Below, in pieces: positions 1 to 10,000 of a DNA stretch of 53,128 nucleotides. Made by a program: the position numbers and the translations under genes. Source of the DNA: Bacteroidota bacterium (GTDB taxonomy: Bacteria > Bacteroidota > Bacteroidia > Chitinophagales > Saprospiraceae). The stretch covers positions 1-53,128 of the forward strand of contig CAUJEY010000342.1 of the NCBI GenBank assembly GCA_963169325.1. The letters are read 5' to 3'. How positions within the stretch are numbered: the first letter of the stretch is position 1; every line of letters begins with the position of its first letter. The notes beneath the pieces are model-generated. The model was not told the DNA's origin. It did not search any database and saw only the letters and a list, made by a program, of their open reading frames with translations.

Positions 1-141
1 GTTCACTTTGCGCCGGATTTTTAATCCAAATTCAATCTGAAAAAAGTGTTCAGTTTGCTCCGGAAAAATGGCCGCTTTTGACCCTGAGTTTACTGTTCAC
101 TTTCACCGGCTATGGCTGTCCACTTTGCGCCGGATTATGCA
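1..141. mobile_element. Probable end of an IS21-like insertion sequence (multiple terminal repeats)
   Basis: Four spaced copies of a motif of the form GTTCACTTTGCGCCGGA lie at 1-18, 47-64, 94-110 and 117-141, with variants such as GTTCAGTTTGCTCCGGA. The last copy ends in CA at 141, after which the sequence changes character. IS21-family elements carry several repeated copies of their end motif and finish in TG...CA, so this is read as the inner part and outer end of such an element, whose transposase genes would lie to the left of the window. No transposase coding sequence is visible here, so the family call rests on repeat layout and memory of similar ends. Confidence 0.45.
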
Positions 142-302
142 TATTTATGCATCCAGAACAATTCAGGGTCCTGCCCGCGGGTCACGACGGGGTTCAGCGG
201 CAGTTCCGTGACGGACTTCCGGCTGACGGTTTCGTTACCGTCTTCCATGCCGGCCTCTTCTTTGGAGGGGATGAGGGGGCGGGTGGCTTTGTGTTTGTAG
301 GA

Positions 303-334
303 TTGCATGTGTTGACTAAAATTGTTTATTTTTG
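303..334 (+). promoter_or_regulatory. Bacteroidota-type promoter of the toxin-antitoxin pair
   Basis: A perfect TAnnTTTG element (TATTTTTG) lies at 327-334, with a TTG at 303-305 in the -33 position (spacer about 21). Transcription would start near 341, about 40 bases before the antitoxin ATG at 380. Confidence 0.5.
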
Positions 335-379
335 TGGCGTAATAATTCAAATCGTATTGATTACGAAAAAATCAGGTAT

Positions 380-619
380 ATGACACGTATCGTTCTGGAA
401 GTGCCGCAAGATAAAGATTTGGAGCTGCTACTCGCCTTGCTCGAGCGACTCAATATCCGTGTCATCCAGCGCACTTCCGAAAAAAAGAAACCTGCGCCCG
501 CAAAAGACGATCAGGCGTTTATCCTGAAAGGTCTTCCTGCCCGGGAGGATTTTGAGGGGTTTGTCCGGGATTTTGAAGAGAGCCGCAAAGACCGGCCGCT
601 TCCCGGTCGTGGTAATTGA
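380..619 (+). CDS. Small antitoxin-like protein, partner of the downstream PIN toxin
   Basis: This 79-residue protein starts MTRIVLEVP and is rich in charged residues. It has a short beta-strand-like N-terminus, a Lys-rich linker (EKKKPAPAKDD) and an acidic/basic helical tail (DFEGFVRDFEESRKDRP). The ATG at 380 is preferred over an in-frame upstream TTG because the promoter-like TAnnTTTG ends at 334. It sits 18 bp upstream of a PIN-domain ribonuclease, the usual antitoxin-toxin order. Antitoxins of this kind bind the operator with the N-terminal part and block the toxin with the C-terminal tail; that role is inferred from context. The sequence is too short and diverged to assign to a specific antitoxin family. 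Confidence 0.7.
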   Translation: MTRIVLEVPQDKDLELLLALLERLNIRVIQRTSEKKKPAPAKDDQAFILKGLPAREDFEGFVRDFEESRKDRPLPGRGN

Positions 620-637
620 TCCAAACGATACTCCCAC

Positions 638-1000
638 ATGAAACTCCTCGACAGCAATATCCTCATTTATGCTCCGCAACCGGCTTACGCGCACCTGCTG
701 CCACTGCTGGTTGATCCGGATTGCTTCGTATCGGAAATCACAAGGCTCGAAGTGCTCGGTTTTCATCGGCTGACCGCCATCGAAAAAACGTACTATGAAC
801 GTGTTTTTCTTCAGAAAACGGTTCTGCCTCTTACGAAAGAAATTATCGACCTCGCTATCCAATACCGGCAAGCCCGGAAAATGTCGATCGGCGATTCCAT
901 TCATGCGGCCACTGCCATCCTCCACAATCTGGAATTTCAGACCCGGAATGTATCTGACTTTTCACATATTTCCGGGCTGAGGGTTAATAATCCGGTGTAG
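638..1000 (+). CDS. PIN-domain toxin, VapC-type ribonuclease
   Basis: This 120-residue protein has the PIN fold signature. Acidic residues expected to bind Mg2+ are at D5 (LLDSN), E38 (TRLEVL), D86 (GDSIHAATA) and D107 (NVSDF), and all four are present. VapC toxins cut specific RNAs, often tRNAs, when the antitoxin is degraded. The length is normal for the family. The gene follows its putative antitoxin by 18 bp and should be co-transcribed from the promoter near 327. The pair lies between an insertion-sequence end and a putative defence operon on the opposite strand, a common setting for accessory toxin-antitoxin modules. Its RNA target cannot be told from sequence. Confidence 0.88.
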   Translation: MKLLDSNILIYAPQPAYAHLLPLLVDPDCFVSEITRLEVLGFHRLTAIEKTYYERVFLQKTVLPLTKEIIDLAIQYRQARKMSIGDSIHAATAILHNLEFQTRNVSDFSHISGLRVNNPV

Positions 1001-1053
1001 GGCTTTTGAGGTGGTAGTTGTTTGAGATGTGGTTTGTGTTATGATTGACTAAA

Positions 1054-1446
1054 TTAAGTTCTAATAATATTCATAACAATATGCTCTAAGTCTTTAAAAT
1101 TACAACATTTGTATATACCGTAACCTCTAGATTCATCTTCAAGCATATCTTTAGGGTGATTAGAACTGTAATACACCATGGGTAATCCGTCATGTAATGG
1201 ATCACTTTCTAGCGTTTGAACGATCTCTTCAATTACATCCTTCCCAATAATATCCCCATTCAAGTCTCTGTCAATTAAAATAAGATTTAAAGAATGGCTA
1301 TGAATTGATAGAATTTTTTTTAAGTTTTTATTATCGACCTCATGAATAAATGTTATATCATGATCTGGTAATTTTTGGCGGAGATTACGTACGAATTTTT
1401 CAGCACGTTGTTTGTCATCTTCAAAAATAAGAATTTGGAAATTCAT
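1054..1446 (-). CDS. Receiver-like (response regulator) domain protein
   Basis: This stand-alone 130-residue domain has the layout of a CheY-like receiver: an acidic pair after strand 1 (FEDD, D10-D11), a probable phosphoacceptor aspartate in LILIDRDL (D59), a Ser pair after strand 4 (VYYSSN) and a late Lys (IYKCCNF). There is no output domain, so it must act by binding a partner. Its ATG overlaps the TGA of the upstream GHKL gene by 4 bp, implying translational coupling. The obvious partner is the histidine-kinase-like C-terminal half of that gene. The sequence is strongly AT-rich, like the GHKL gene and unlike the helicase gene. It is diverged, so phosphorylation is inferred rather than seen. 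Confidence 0.75.
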   Translation of the reverse strand: MNFQILIFEDDKQRAEKFVRNLRQKLPDHDITFIHEVDNKNLKKILSIHSHSLNLILIDRDLNGDIIGKDVIEEIVQTLESDPLHDGLPMVYYSSNHPKDMLEDESRGYGIYKCCNFKDLEHIVMNIIRT

Positions 1447-3701
1447 TTGTTTAATTTTTTAAAAGTTAAAAGAAATTCAGCACCATCTGGAGAGTCCTGA
1501 TTAAGTTGGATTTTAGCATTAATCTTGGATAGTACTTCTTTCACGTGGTTCAATCCAATACCTGAGCCAGAAGTAGTTGTAAAACCAAAATCGAATATTT
1601 TATCCGCATTATCTTTTGAAATACCTATACCATCATCCTGAAAATGGACTAGAAGTGTATTAATGTCTTTTATTTCAAGAATAATATTAATTTTTTTGGA
1701 TCTAGCCTTCTCCGAATTATTAATAAGATTATCTATTACGATCATCAATTCAATAGGTCTAAATACAGTTTCAAAAGAATTATTTATATCATAAACAACA
1801 TTTATTGCCACTCCATTTGTTGTAAGTTTGGAAATATTTTCAACATAGTCAACTATGAATTTTATCAAATCAATTTTTTGCTCATTGGCATTAATTCGGG
1901 TATTTGCGCTAGTGGCAACTTTTGAAACAGTATAAATTTTTTGATTTTCTAAACGTATTTGCTCAAGTAATAGGCGCAATTCTTCAAGGTTGATAGTATC
2001 ACCTTTTAAAATTTTATGCAGTAAGTAGTCGACGTCAAGAGAAATATTGTTAGAAAAAACGCCAATATGGTGCATAAGACTAACAAGTTGTTTATCTGAC
2101 CTGATTGATTTTAAAAATATATTTTCCCTGTTTTTTTCAATTAATTCTTTTTCAATTTGTTGATTTGTTGATTCGGTTTCTTTTGCAAATTGAATAGTTT
2201 CCTCAATTTGTTGCTCAATTTTATTTAAATAACTTCTTAGTTCTAAGTTATCCTTTTCATTAGCGATTTCATGAATTCGGCGAAATAGATTTCGAGTATT
2301 ATTTATGTTAGAATCTGCCTCTTTTAGGATTTCAAATAATTGATCATTGAGCTTAACATCAATAATCTCATTATTATTAAATTCATTAGCCAAATATCTA
2401 AAAACATTAAGTGGATTGTTTTTTGCATTAGATAGGTATTCGAAATCAAATCCAAAACGAGTTACATTTTTTCGAAAGTTTTCTAACCGGACTAATGTCT
2501 TATTGATAAAAAAATCATATAGTTGATAGTATGATTCATTTTTTATCAGCCCATCACCTCTACTTGTGGTTTCTTTAAACTCAGAATTATCGCCAAAGAT
2601 TTCTATCCGGCCTATTAGGTCACGATTACCTACGTAGTCGCCAATTCTTTTTGATTGACGCACATCTAATCCGAATGGGTCAAGATCTGGCTCGCCATAT
2701 GGAAATACACGAAAACCATTTTTATAAACAAAAATATTTCCAAATTCTGCAGGTCTAACTCCCATTTTTCTTGAAAAATTAGCCTTTGCCGATTGGTTAA
2801 GGAAATATAACTCTATTATTAAATTGTGAATTTTAGGATAAATGTTGCGTTCTCGTATTTTATATATCCATACACCACTATCAGAAAGTTCTGTCTCTAT
2901 TTCCTTGCCATCTTCTGAAACAAATGAAGTTATTTTTGTCGTTTTTATATCAAGAAGACCCAAAATAGTATTAACAACAGGCCCATTGAGCCTACTTGCA
3001 GGATTAGCTTCGTTAGTGTCTTCTATAATAAAGTCTTTAGCTTCAATGTTAATTTTATATCTATTTTCATTTGTAGAATCAAATGGGTTAATTAATTTAG
3101 ATAATGATCTTTTCAAATCTAAAATATTCTTTCGGGTCCAAAACTCAGGGTTTCGCAAGTCACTTATCTCCAAAATGGTTCCATGCTTGGTATTATTTGG
3201 CATCTCATCTAAAAAATATTGATTAATTTCAATACTAGCAAACTCCTCATACTGGCTTTGCTCAAAAGCCTCCCAGTTTAATTCAACAACTATGGCTTTT
3301 TCATTATTATTTTCTTTTTTAGTTATTAAACGAAGCTTTTTCCCAAGTTTATCACATGAAAAACGACCTATTCCTTTGGCTCCAGCATAATACGGTTTAC
3401 GGTTTATATTTGAACGATAATTCTTGTCTTCAGTATTATCTTTTTTAGCAGAAAATGCGACAAAGAGCCATTTGGCCTCTATATCACTTAGGCTCATGCC
3501 TTTGCCATAATCTTCTATAATAATTCTTGCTTGACTTGAAAAAATATTTTGGAAAATAATATTAACCTCGGGAGAATAAGCATCAAATGAATTCTTAACC
3601 AATTCAAAAATAGCGATTTGCTCATTGGTGATTAGGTCCTTGCCAATTATATCTTTAAGCGCAGTCGATATGCGAAATTTTAACTTCTTCTGGCCTTCCA
3701 T
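1443..3701 (-). CDS. Double GHKL ATPase: N-terminal Hsp90/MORC-like ATPase plus C-terminal histidine-kinase-like ATPase
   Basis: This protein has about 752 residues from the ATG at 3701; an in-frame TTG at 3725 would add eight. The N-terminal half has an Hsp90/MutL/MORC-type GHKL site: N-box E33, N37 and D40 (FELVKNSFDA), G1 D64-x-G-x-G (DYGKGM) and a glycine lid GAKGIGR near 107-113. Coiled-coil-like sequence spans roughly 450-530. A phosphoacceptor-like MHHIG (H544/H545) follows, then a second GHKL module with N-box NLINN (661-662), G1 DDGIGI (D690) and G2 GSGIGL (712-717), typical of sensor kinases. No membrane segment is seen, so it is cytoplasmic. It lies 33 bp after the helicase gene and overlaps the receiver gene by 4 bp. 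Bacterial MORC-like ATPases are known from restriction-like operons. The combined function is inference: ATP-driven sensing that signals to the receiver. Confidence 0.8.
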   Translation of the reverse strand: MEGQKKLKFRISTALKDIIGKDLITNEQIAIFELVKNSFDAYSPEVNIIFQNIFSSQARIIIEDYGKGMSLSDIEAKWLFVAFSAKKDNTEDKNYRSNINRKPYYAGAKGIGRFSCDKLGKKLRLITKKENNNEKAIVVELNWEAFEQSQYEEFASIEINQYFLDEMPNNTKHGTILEISDLRNPEFWTRKNILDLKRSLSKLINPFDSTNENRYKINIEAKDFIIEDTNEANPASRLNGPVVNTILGLLDIKTTKITSFVSEDGKEIETELSDSGVWIYKIRERNIYPKIHNLIIELYFLNQSAKANFSRKMGVRPAEFGNIFVYKNGFRVFPYGEPDLDPFGLDVRQSKRIGDYVGNRDLIGRIEIFGDNSEFKETTSRGDGLIKNESYYQLYDFFINKTLVRLENFRKNVTRFGFDFEYLSNAKNNPLNVFRYLANEFNNNEIIDVKLNDQLFEILKEADSNINNTRNLFRRIHEIANEKDNLELRSYLNKIEQQIEETIQFAKETESTNQQIEKELIEKNRENIFLKSIRSDKQLVSLMHHIGVFSNNISLDVDYLLHKILKGDTINLEELRLLLEQIRLENQKIYTVSKVATSANTRINANEQKIDLIKFIVDYVENISKLTTNGVAINVVYDINNSFETVFRPIELMIVIDNLINNSEKARSKKINIILEIKDINTLLVHFQDDGIGISKDNADKIFDFGFTTTSGSGIGLNHVKEVLSKINAKIQLNQDSPDGAEFLLTFKKLNK

Positions 3702-3734
3702 TATGCTCGAATTATGTAGTGACAACTAGTAAAA

Positions 3735-6700
3735 TTATGCTATAGTTAGCATGATTGTATGTTTAACATCCCGCACATCCCCACTCACCTCCAAAAACCG
3801 CCACTCACACCCACGCAACTCCGGATACACTCCCGCCACTGCATTCACTGCGGGAACCCAATACGTCTCCGTGTACAGTTTCTTTTCCGTTTTGTACTGC
3901 TTGTTCGCCCCGGTGATCTCCAGGATCAGCATGAGGGTGCGGCCCTCCTTCGTCCGGCAGCGGATGATAAAGTCGGGTTTGTAATGCCGGTCTTTGCCGT
4001 CGGCGACGTAGGGTATTTGAAAATCGGAGTAGGCGTTTTTGAAGTACGACTGCACGTCGGGGAGTTCTTCGAGGGTTTTGGCGGCGATATGTTCCCAGAA
4101 GTTGGCGTCGGGGTTGGCGCTGGCAGTATCGGCCACTACCACGTTCACGTGGCTTTTGACGGTGTCATAGCAGGGTTTGGTGGTGAGGCCGTGGATGTAT
4201 TTGGTGCTGCCGAAGGGGTTGTAGTGGTTGAACACCGGCAGCACGCGCTCTTCGCCCCGGTTGCGGCGGCCCTGGCGGATACCTTCGTAGATATGGTCGC
4301 AGACGGATTTCTCTTCTTTGAGCAGCACGAGTTTTTTCCATTGCTCGTCGGTGTCGCCGCGCACCACCACTTTGTCGCGGTACCAGTCGGCCACGATGTT
4401 TTTCAGTTGGCCGAAGAGGTGGAATTGCCTGCCCGTTTCAAAGTCGTTGAAATAGTATCGGATCAAGTTGCTCGTAAGCCGGTAAAAGATTTCCTGTTCG
4501 CGGTGTTCGAGGGCGTCTTTCACCTGCATTTCGGCTTTATCGCCCGTGAAGGCGCTGCCGAGGATGGTGCGCAGGGGTATTTTCCAGGCTTCCACCTCAA
4601 AGTTTTGCAGGCCGGTAAAGTCGGCGTGGATGGTTTCGCCGTTGAGTTCGTATTTGTACCCGATGAGATTCGGAAAAACAATTTCGTGTTCCTGCTGGCG
4701 CTCGGGCAGGGCTTTCACGATAGTATGGTCCACAGGCGCCGGCGCTTCTGTGGCGCCGCCTTTGAATAATTTGAACGGCACACCTATAATATGCGCGTAT
4801 TCCGGCGGGAATTTGAGCACGAGGTGTTCGGGGTTGTACTTGTGCTCGTCTTTTTGCGCCACGGGTTTCCACACGGGTTTGCCGGCCACTTCGGTTTCGT
4901 GGTACAGGACGGGCACATATTGTTTGCGGCGCAGGGCGCGGCCGGCCACCTGTTCGCAGAGCAACTGGCTGCCGAAGGCGCGCAGGCCCATGATGTGGGT
5001 GACGGTGTTGGCGTCCCAGCCTTCGGTGAGCATGCTCACGCTGACCACGCAGCGGATGTGGCTACCCAGTTGGCCGCGTTTGCCCACGGTGTTCACCACT
5101 TCGCGCAGCATGTCGGCGTCGGTGAGGTTTTCCACGCTTTTGTCGAGGTGGCGCTGGCGGTAGTCGCGTTTGAAGGCTTCAATTTCCGGGGCGAATACCT
5201 TTTTGAAATCGTCGTTGATCTGGTTGGAGTTTTCGAGGGCGTCGGAATCGATCAGTAGCGTCGGCGGGCGGCGTTTGGCACGCCAGAGGCCGCCGTATTC
5301 TTCATAATTATTGAACAGGTCGCACTTGCCGGGCATGATGGCGGTTTCGCCGTTTTCCGTGGTGTATTCGTATCCGGCAATGTGTTTATACAGTTCCTTG
5401 CTGACGTTGGTGTTGTTGCACACGGCGATAAACACCGGCGGCTCGGAGAACATATCCGACCCGCGTTCGCCGGCTGCGCGCATCCCGGCTTCGTATTGTT
5501 TGTAGTGGTTGAAAAACTGGTCGAGGGCGGTTTGTACGATCATGGGGAGTTTGGGTGGCGCCTCGCCCAGCACTTTGCCTTCTTTTTTGGCTTCCGCCCG
5601 TTGTTTAACCGCGCCTTTTTTCGGCAACTCGTCTTTCACGTGCGCGTACAGGTCGCGCAGCACGGGCGTGAGTTCCTGGGTGTTGTCGAGTTCGGGCAGG
5701 AAGGGGATTTTCACCAGGCCGCTTTCGATGGCGTCGGTTAGTCCGAAATCGCTCACGATCCAGGGGAACAGCGTGTAGGGCGGGTAGCCGCTGCCGCTCA
5801 GGTAATACGGCGTAGCGCTGAGGTCGTACACGGCCCGCAGTTGGAACTGTTTGGCTATTTCGCGGATACCGGTGTACCAGACGGCGGCGCGTTCGTTTTC
5901 TTCTTTGGCGTTTTCATCGGCCGGCGTATCAGTTTTGACCTTTTCTTTTTCCCGGGGCAGGTAGCAGTGGTGCGCTTCGTCGTTGAGCACCAGCAGGCGG
6001 CTGCCTTTTTTGAAGTTTTTCAGCAGGCGTTTGATCACCTGCATCATTTCTTCTTTGCCTTCCTGTTTTTTGCCATCGGCGCCGAGTTTGCCGTCGAACA
6101 CGCTGCGTTTGTTGCCTTGCAGTGTCTTCGGTTCGAAGGCATGGTAATTGGTGATCACGAGCCGGGCATTCAACCCGTCCAGCAGCCGTTCAAAACGGGG
6201 CGGCACCAGGTCGCGTTCGCGGTAATAGTCCTTCGCTTTGTTTTTGTCGTGTGTGGTATTGTCCACAAACAGGACGCCGAGCCGGTCTTTGATGGTGATG
6301 CCGGGCGCTACGAGCAGAAAATAATCGCAGAAGCGGGTATCCTGCCGGTATTCCTGCCGGTTGAAATAGTGGTACAGGATAAGTGCGGCCATGACGACGG
6401 TTTTGCCTGTGCCGGTGGCCATTTTCGTACATATCCTTGGTAAGGGTGAATCGTCGCTGGTTTCCTGTGCCTCCTTCAGTTTATTCAGAATGTTGTTGCC
6501 CGCGTTGCTTTTGGAGGCGGCTTCGTTGAGCCAGATAGCCGTTTCGATGGCTTCGCGCTGGGCAAAAAACAGGCTGCGGGTGGCGTGGCGTTCGGGATTG
6601 AGAAACCAGTAGCGCAGCAGATCGCGGGTAGCACCGGTGGTATCGGGGTATTCGGCTTTGCGCCAGCGGCCCACTTCCTGGCGGAGCAAATTGATCAGGT

Positions 6701-6908
6701 GGGTGCCGTATTCGGTAGCAAATTCGTTGACTTCCAGCAGGCTACCTTGTTTCTGCCGCATCACCGGCATGGAATATCCGCCCAAATTCGGATCGAACAC
6801 CCGGCGGTCTTTCCGGATGTCCTCGTAATTGAGATTGCCCTGCAAATCGGTAGCGTAGTGCCAGCGCGGTTCGTGGTAAGGCGAATTCAGAATCGGATTA
6901 TTTTCCAT
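3735..6908 (-). CDS. Type III restriction-like DEAD/DEAH helicase with C-terminal nuclease-like domain
   Basis: This protein has about 1057 residues from the ATG at 6908; an upstream in-frame TTG at 6932 is less likely because homologues begin near NPILNSPY. It has superfamily II helicase motifs in order: AQREAIE, Walker A ATGTGKT (about 164-170), DEAH box LNDEAHH (310-313), DLSATP (364-366), LTEGWD and the arginine finger region CEQVAGRALRR. The C-terminal end has a PD-(D/E)xK-like core, KPDFIIR (D979) followed by LILEITG (E997). The lysine usually found two residues after that Glu is Thr999. The length and layout fit the Res subunit-like family of type III systems. No methyltransferase gene is beside it. 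It heads the operon with the GHKL and receiver genes. It probably translocates on or cuts DNA; the target signal is unknown. Confidence 0.85.
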   Translation of the reverse strand: MENNPILNSPYHEPRWHYATDLQGNLNYEDIRKDRRVFDPNLGGYSMPVMRQKQGSLLEVNEFATEYGTHLINLLRQEVGRWRKAEYPDTTGATRDLLRYWFLNPERHATRSLFFAQREAIETAIWLNEAASKSNAGNNILNKLKEAQETSDDSPLPRICTKMATGTGKTVVMAALILYHYFNRQEYRQDTRFCDYFLLVAPGITIKDRLGVLFVDNTTHDKNKAKDYYRERDLVPPRFERLLDGLNARLVITNYHAFEPKTLQGNKRSVFDGKLGADGKKQEGKEEMMQVIKRLLKNFKKGSRLLVLNDEAHHCYLPREKEKVKTDTPADENAKEENERAAVWYTGIREIAKQFQLRAVYDLSATPYYLSGSGYPPYTLFPWIVSDFGLTDAIESGLVKIPFLPELDNTQELTPVLRDLYAHVKDELPKKGAVKQRAEAKKEGKVLGEAPPKLPMIVQTALDQFFNHYKQYEAGMRAAGERGSDMFSEPPVFIAVCNNTNVSKELYKHIAGYEYTTENGETAIMPGKCDLFNNYEEYGGLWRAKRRPPTLLIDSDALENSNQINDDFKKVFAPEIEAFKRDYRQRHLDKSVENLTDADMLREVVNTVGKRGQLGSHIRCVVSVSMLTEGWDANTVTHIMGLRAFGSQLLCEQVAGRALRRKQYVPVLYHETEVAGKPVWKPVAQKDEHKYNPEHLVLKFPPEYAHIIGVPFKLFKGGATEAPAPVDHTIVKALPERQQEHEIVFPNLIGYKYELNGETIHADFTGLQNFEVEAWKIPLRTILGSAFTGDKAEMQVKDALEHREQEIFYRLTSNLIRYYFNDFETGRQFHLFGQLKNIVADWYRDKVVVRGDTDEQWKKLVLLKEEKSVCDHIYEGIRQGRRNRGEERVLPVFNHYNPFGSTKYIHGLTTKPCYDTVKSHVNVVVADTASANPDANFWEHIAAKTLEELPDVQSYFKNAYSDFQIPYVADGKDRHYKPDFIIRCRTKEGRTLMLILEITGANKQYKTEKKLYTETYWVPAVNAVAGVYPELRGCEWRFLEVSGDVRDVKHTIMLTIA

Positions 6909-7081
6909 TTCCTTTGGAGCAGGCGGTTTCAAAATGACGGCTTATGCACGTTTGAGCAGGCAATAATAGGTCATTCCGGCCAAGTGGCCAAATGGATGGA
7001 AACAAATACCGTACCTGAAATGGGTTAAGGGGCGTTTTTTGACGCGTGTGACGATATTCTGGCGGGATCGACACCTTATGT

Positions 7082-10000
7082 TTACCTAAACACCGTCACA
7101 TCCCCCCGGAAAATCACACTTTCCCCATCAATAAACCGCACCACGGCGTAGTACACATATACCCCGGGCGCTACTTCCTGCCCCTTGAACCTGCCATCCC
7201 AGCCCTGGCTCGAATCGTTTGGCTGAAATTCCGCTGCCACAAACATTTCCTCGCCCCAACGATCGTATATCCGGAATGATTCCACGGCCTCCACATCCGG
7301 CCCGCCGTACACCACCAGCCGGTCGTTCAGGGCGCTGCCCGGTTTGATGATATTGGGGATAAATATCTTCCGGGAACGGTCGACCAACACCAATACGCTG
7401 CTACTTGCGGTGCACCCGCTGGTATCCACCAGCTGGATACCCACCCGGCTGCTCTGCAAAGGTTTGAATTGCTGAATCAGGGTATCGGCATGCAGACTGT
7501 CCCATACCGGGTTCCAGGTCACCGACTGAAGGGCAGAAAACGGCGCCGTGATCTGGGCTTCCAAAAGCACCAAATCGCCCAAACCGGCTTGTATCGTCGG
7601 GCCCAAATCTACCGACAACAGCGGGGGCTGGTTCACCACTAAAGCGCCCGTGGTCCATTCGCAGCCGTTGGCATCCTGCAGGGTCACCGTGTAGGTACCC
7701 GGCGTCAAAGGAAAAAATACTGATTGCTGCGAAAACGGCCCGCCATCGAGTGAAAACAATACCGGCGGATGACTGCTCACGATGGAGTCTAAGGTAATCC
7801 GCCCGTTCCGGTCGCCGAAACACGCGACGGGTTGAACGGTGATCCGATTGGCTACGGGCGCCACATTGTCTATCGTTACGGTAACCGCATCCGTAGCGGT
7901 GCAACCGGCGGCATTCGTCACCAGCAAAGTATACGTCCCACCGTTGCCGGTACTGAATTGCGCCGAAGTGCCGACGGGATTTCCCTGCTGCGTCCAACTA
8001 TATGTCCCGGCGCCGGTGCCCGGGCCGCCCAGGGTCACTGTCACTTGATTGCAGGTGATCGTCTGGTCCGCACCGGCATCCGCCACCGGTAAAGCGTGCA
8101 AGATCACCGTCACGGTGGCGTTTTGGCTGATACAAGGCGCCGCGGCCTGCATGGTGTACCGGAACGTATACGTGCCCGCCGCTTGCCCGTTTGTTTGAAA
8201 AGTGCCGGCAGCCGCCTGAAACGCGCCGGACAGGGAAGGTTTTGTGGAAGTCTCCGTCCATTGCCCGCCCGGATCAGCGCCGGTGAGTAAGGTCGACAAT
8301 TGCACTAATTGGGCGGCGCCGACGCAATATTCCACCGGAGCGGCAGCCGTGCCGGCAATGACCGGCGTGTTCACGGTCACGGTCACAGACCCGCTCAAAG
8401 CTTGAACACAGGCCGGATTGATGCCGTCGGTTACCGAAACCAGGGAATACGTCGTCGTAACGGCCGGATTTACCGGCCAATTCACCGGCTGTGGTCCGGG
8501 GATCGACAGGGTTGCCGGTGTGCCCGATCCATCCGAATACGTGATGGTTAAGGGATAAGCGCCCGTGCCTGTAAACTGAAGCGCCGCACTGCCGCCCCGG
8601 CAAATGGTCGCATCGCCCGTCAGGGTTGCTGTGGGTAACGGTTTCCATTGCACCGGGACGCCGGAAGCAATATTGAGACAAGGATCATTGAAGTCGATCT
8701 GCCCGGCCTGTCCGTTGCCGGCTACTGCCGAAATGTAGTACGTGACCCCGGTTTGCAGGCCCGCGCCAAAAGAGAAAACCGGTTGATTGTTCGTGGCGTA
8801 AACGACGCCGGCCTGATTGTGCAGGATAAATTGCAGGCTGTCGTCCGCATCCAGGTTGGCATCGTTGTTCCAGACGCCGGTTGCCGGCTGATCGGCACAA
8901 AAAACGGCCGGGTTAGTCACCATTGTCCCGGCATCCGTGGTGCAGGGGCAAAAATGACTGCCGGTCACAGCAGGCGCCGCACAGCCGTTGTCATCCGTGA
9001 CCACCACGTTATACATGCTGTTGTTGGGCAACAGGGTTGAGGTAAAAACATTGCCCGCAAATGTGCCGGACACGCCCGACACCGTAAAGGGCGACGTACC
9101 GCCGTTGACCGTAAAGGTGAGTACAAACCCCGTGTTGGTGCCGTTGCAGGTATCCGTTATCCCGGAAATGAAGGGAACGTCATAAAAATCAACCGTCACG
9201 TCGGCCGACACTGCACAAATACTATTGGTCTCCGTCCAGCGAAATACATATTGGCCTGAAATATCCACCGTTACAGCACTGGCGGGGTCGTTTATATTGG
9301 TAAAACTGGCCATGCCCGGGCCGGACAGCTGCGACCAGGCGCCGGCGAAACCGGTGTCGGCTGCTGCCAGCGTAGTCGTGAGGCCACAAATAGCCGCCCC
9401 GACGCCCGCATCGGGATTGGGATTTTCATAAAAAACGACCGGCTGCCCTTGTGCCACCGAAAAACACGGGTCGGCCGGATCGGGCAGACCGTTCAGGTTA
9501 TTCCCGGCTATCAGCGACAGGTAGTAGGTCGTGCCGAAGTTCATGCCGGGCAGGTAGGTAAATATCCCGCTTTGATTTTGTGCCAAAACGGTACCCAACG
9601 TCGTACCCGAACCGGTGTGCAGCACAAAAGCCAGGGTATCGTTGGTATCCAGGTTTTGACCGCCCAGGCTGTTCGCCTGAACCGTGTCACCGGCACACGC
9701 CAAAATGGGAGTCAAATCCATCTGTCCGGCATTGGTGGCGCAGCTGCAATTGAAAGAACCCGTAATATCCGGCGATATGCAGCCGTTGGCGTCGGTGATG
9801 ACAAAACTGTAGGTCGTACCGCTAACGACCGGCGCTGATAAAAAGTTGGCCCCGGCCAATAGTGCGCCGTTAACCTGGTAAGGCGCCGTGCCGCCGTTTA
9901 CCGGAAAACTAACCGTATAGAACTGATTGGTACCGTCGCATTCGGAAAGGATGGCGCCGGCAGAAGGCGACTCCTGAAAAGTCAGTTGCACAGTATCCGA

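Noticed and set aside
78-383. Short frames at the left edge on both strands
   Set aside because: They run through the terminal repeats and the promoter of the toxin-antitoxin pair and have no protein features.
3759-4769. Long open frame (336 codons) antisense to the helicase gene
   Set aside because: It mirrors a GC-rich coding gene on the other strand, has no domain signature and is full of Phe/Val/Gly runs typical of antisense frames.
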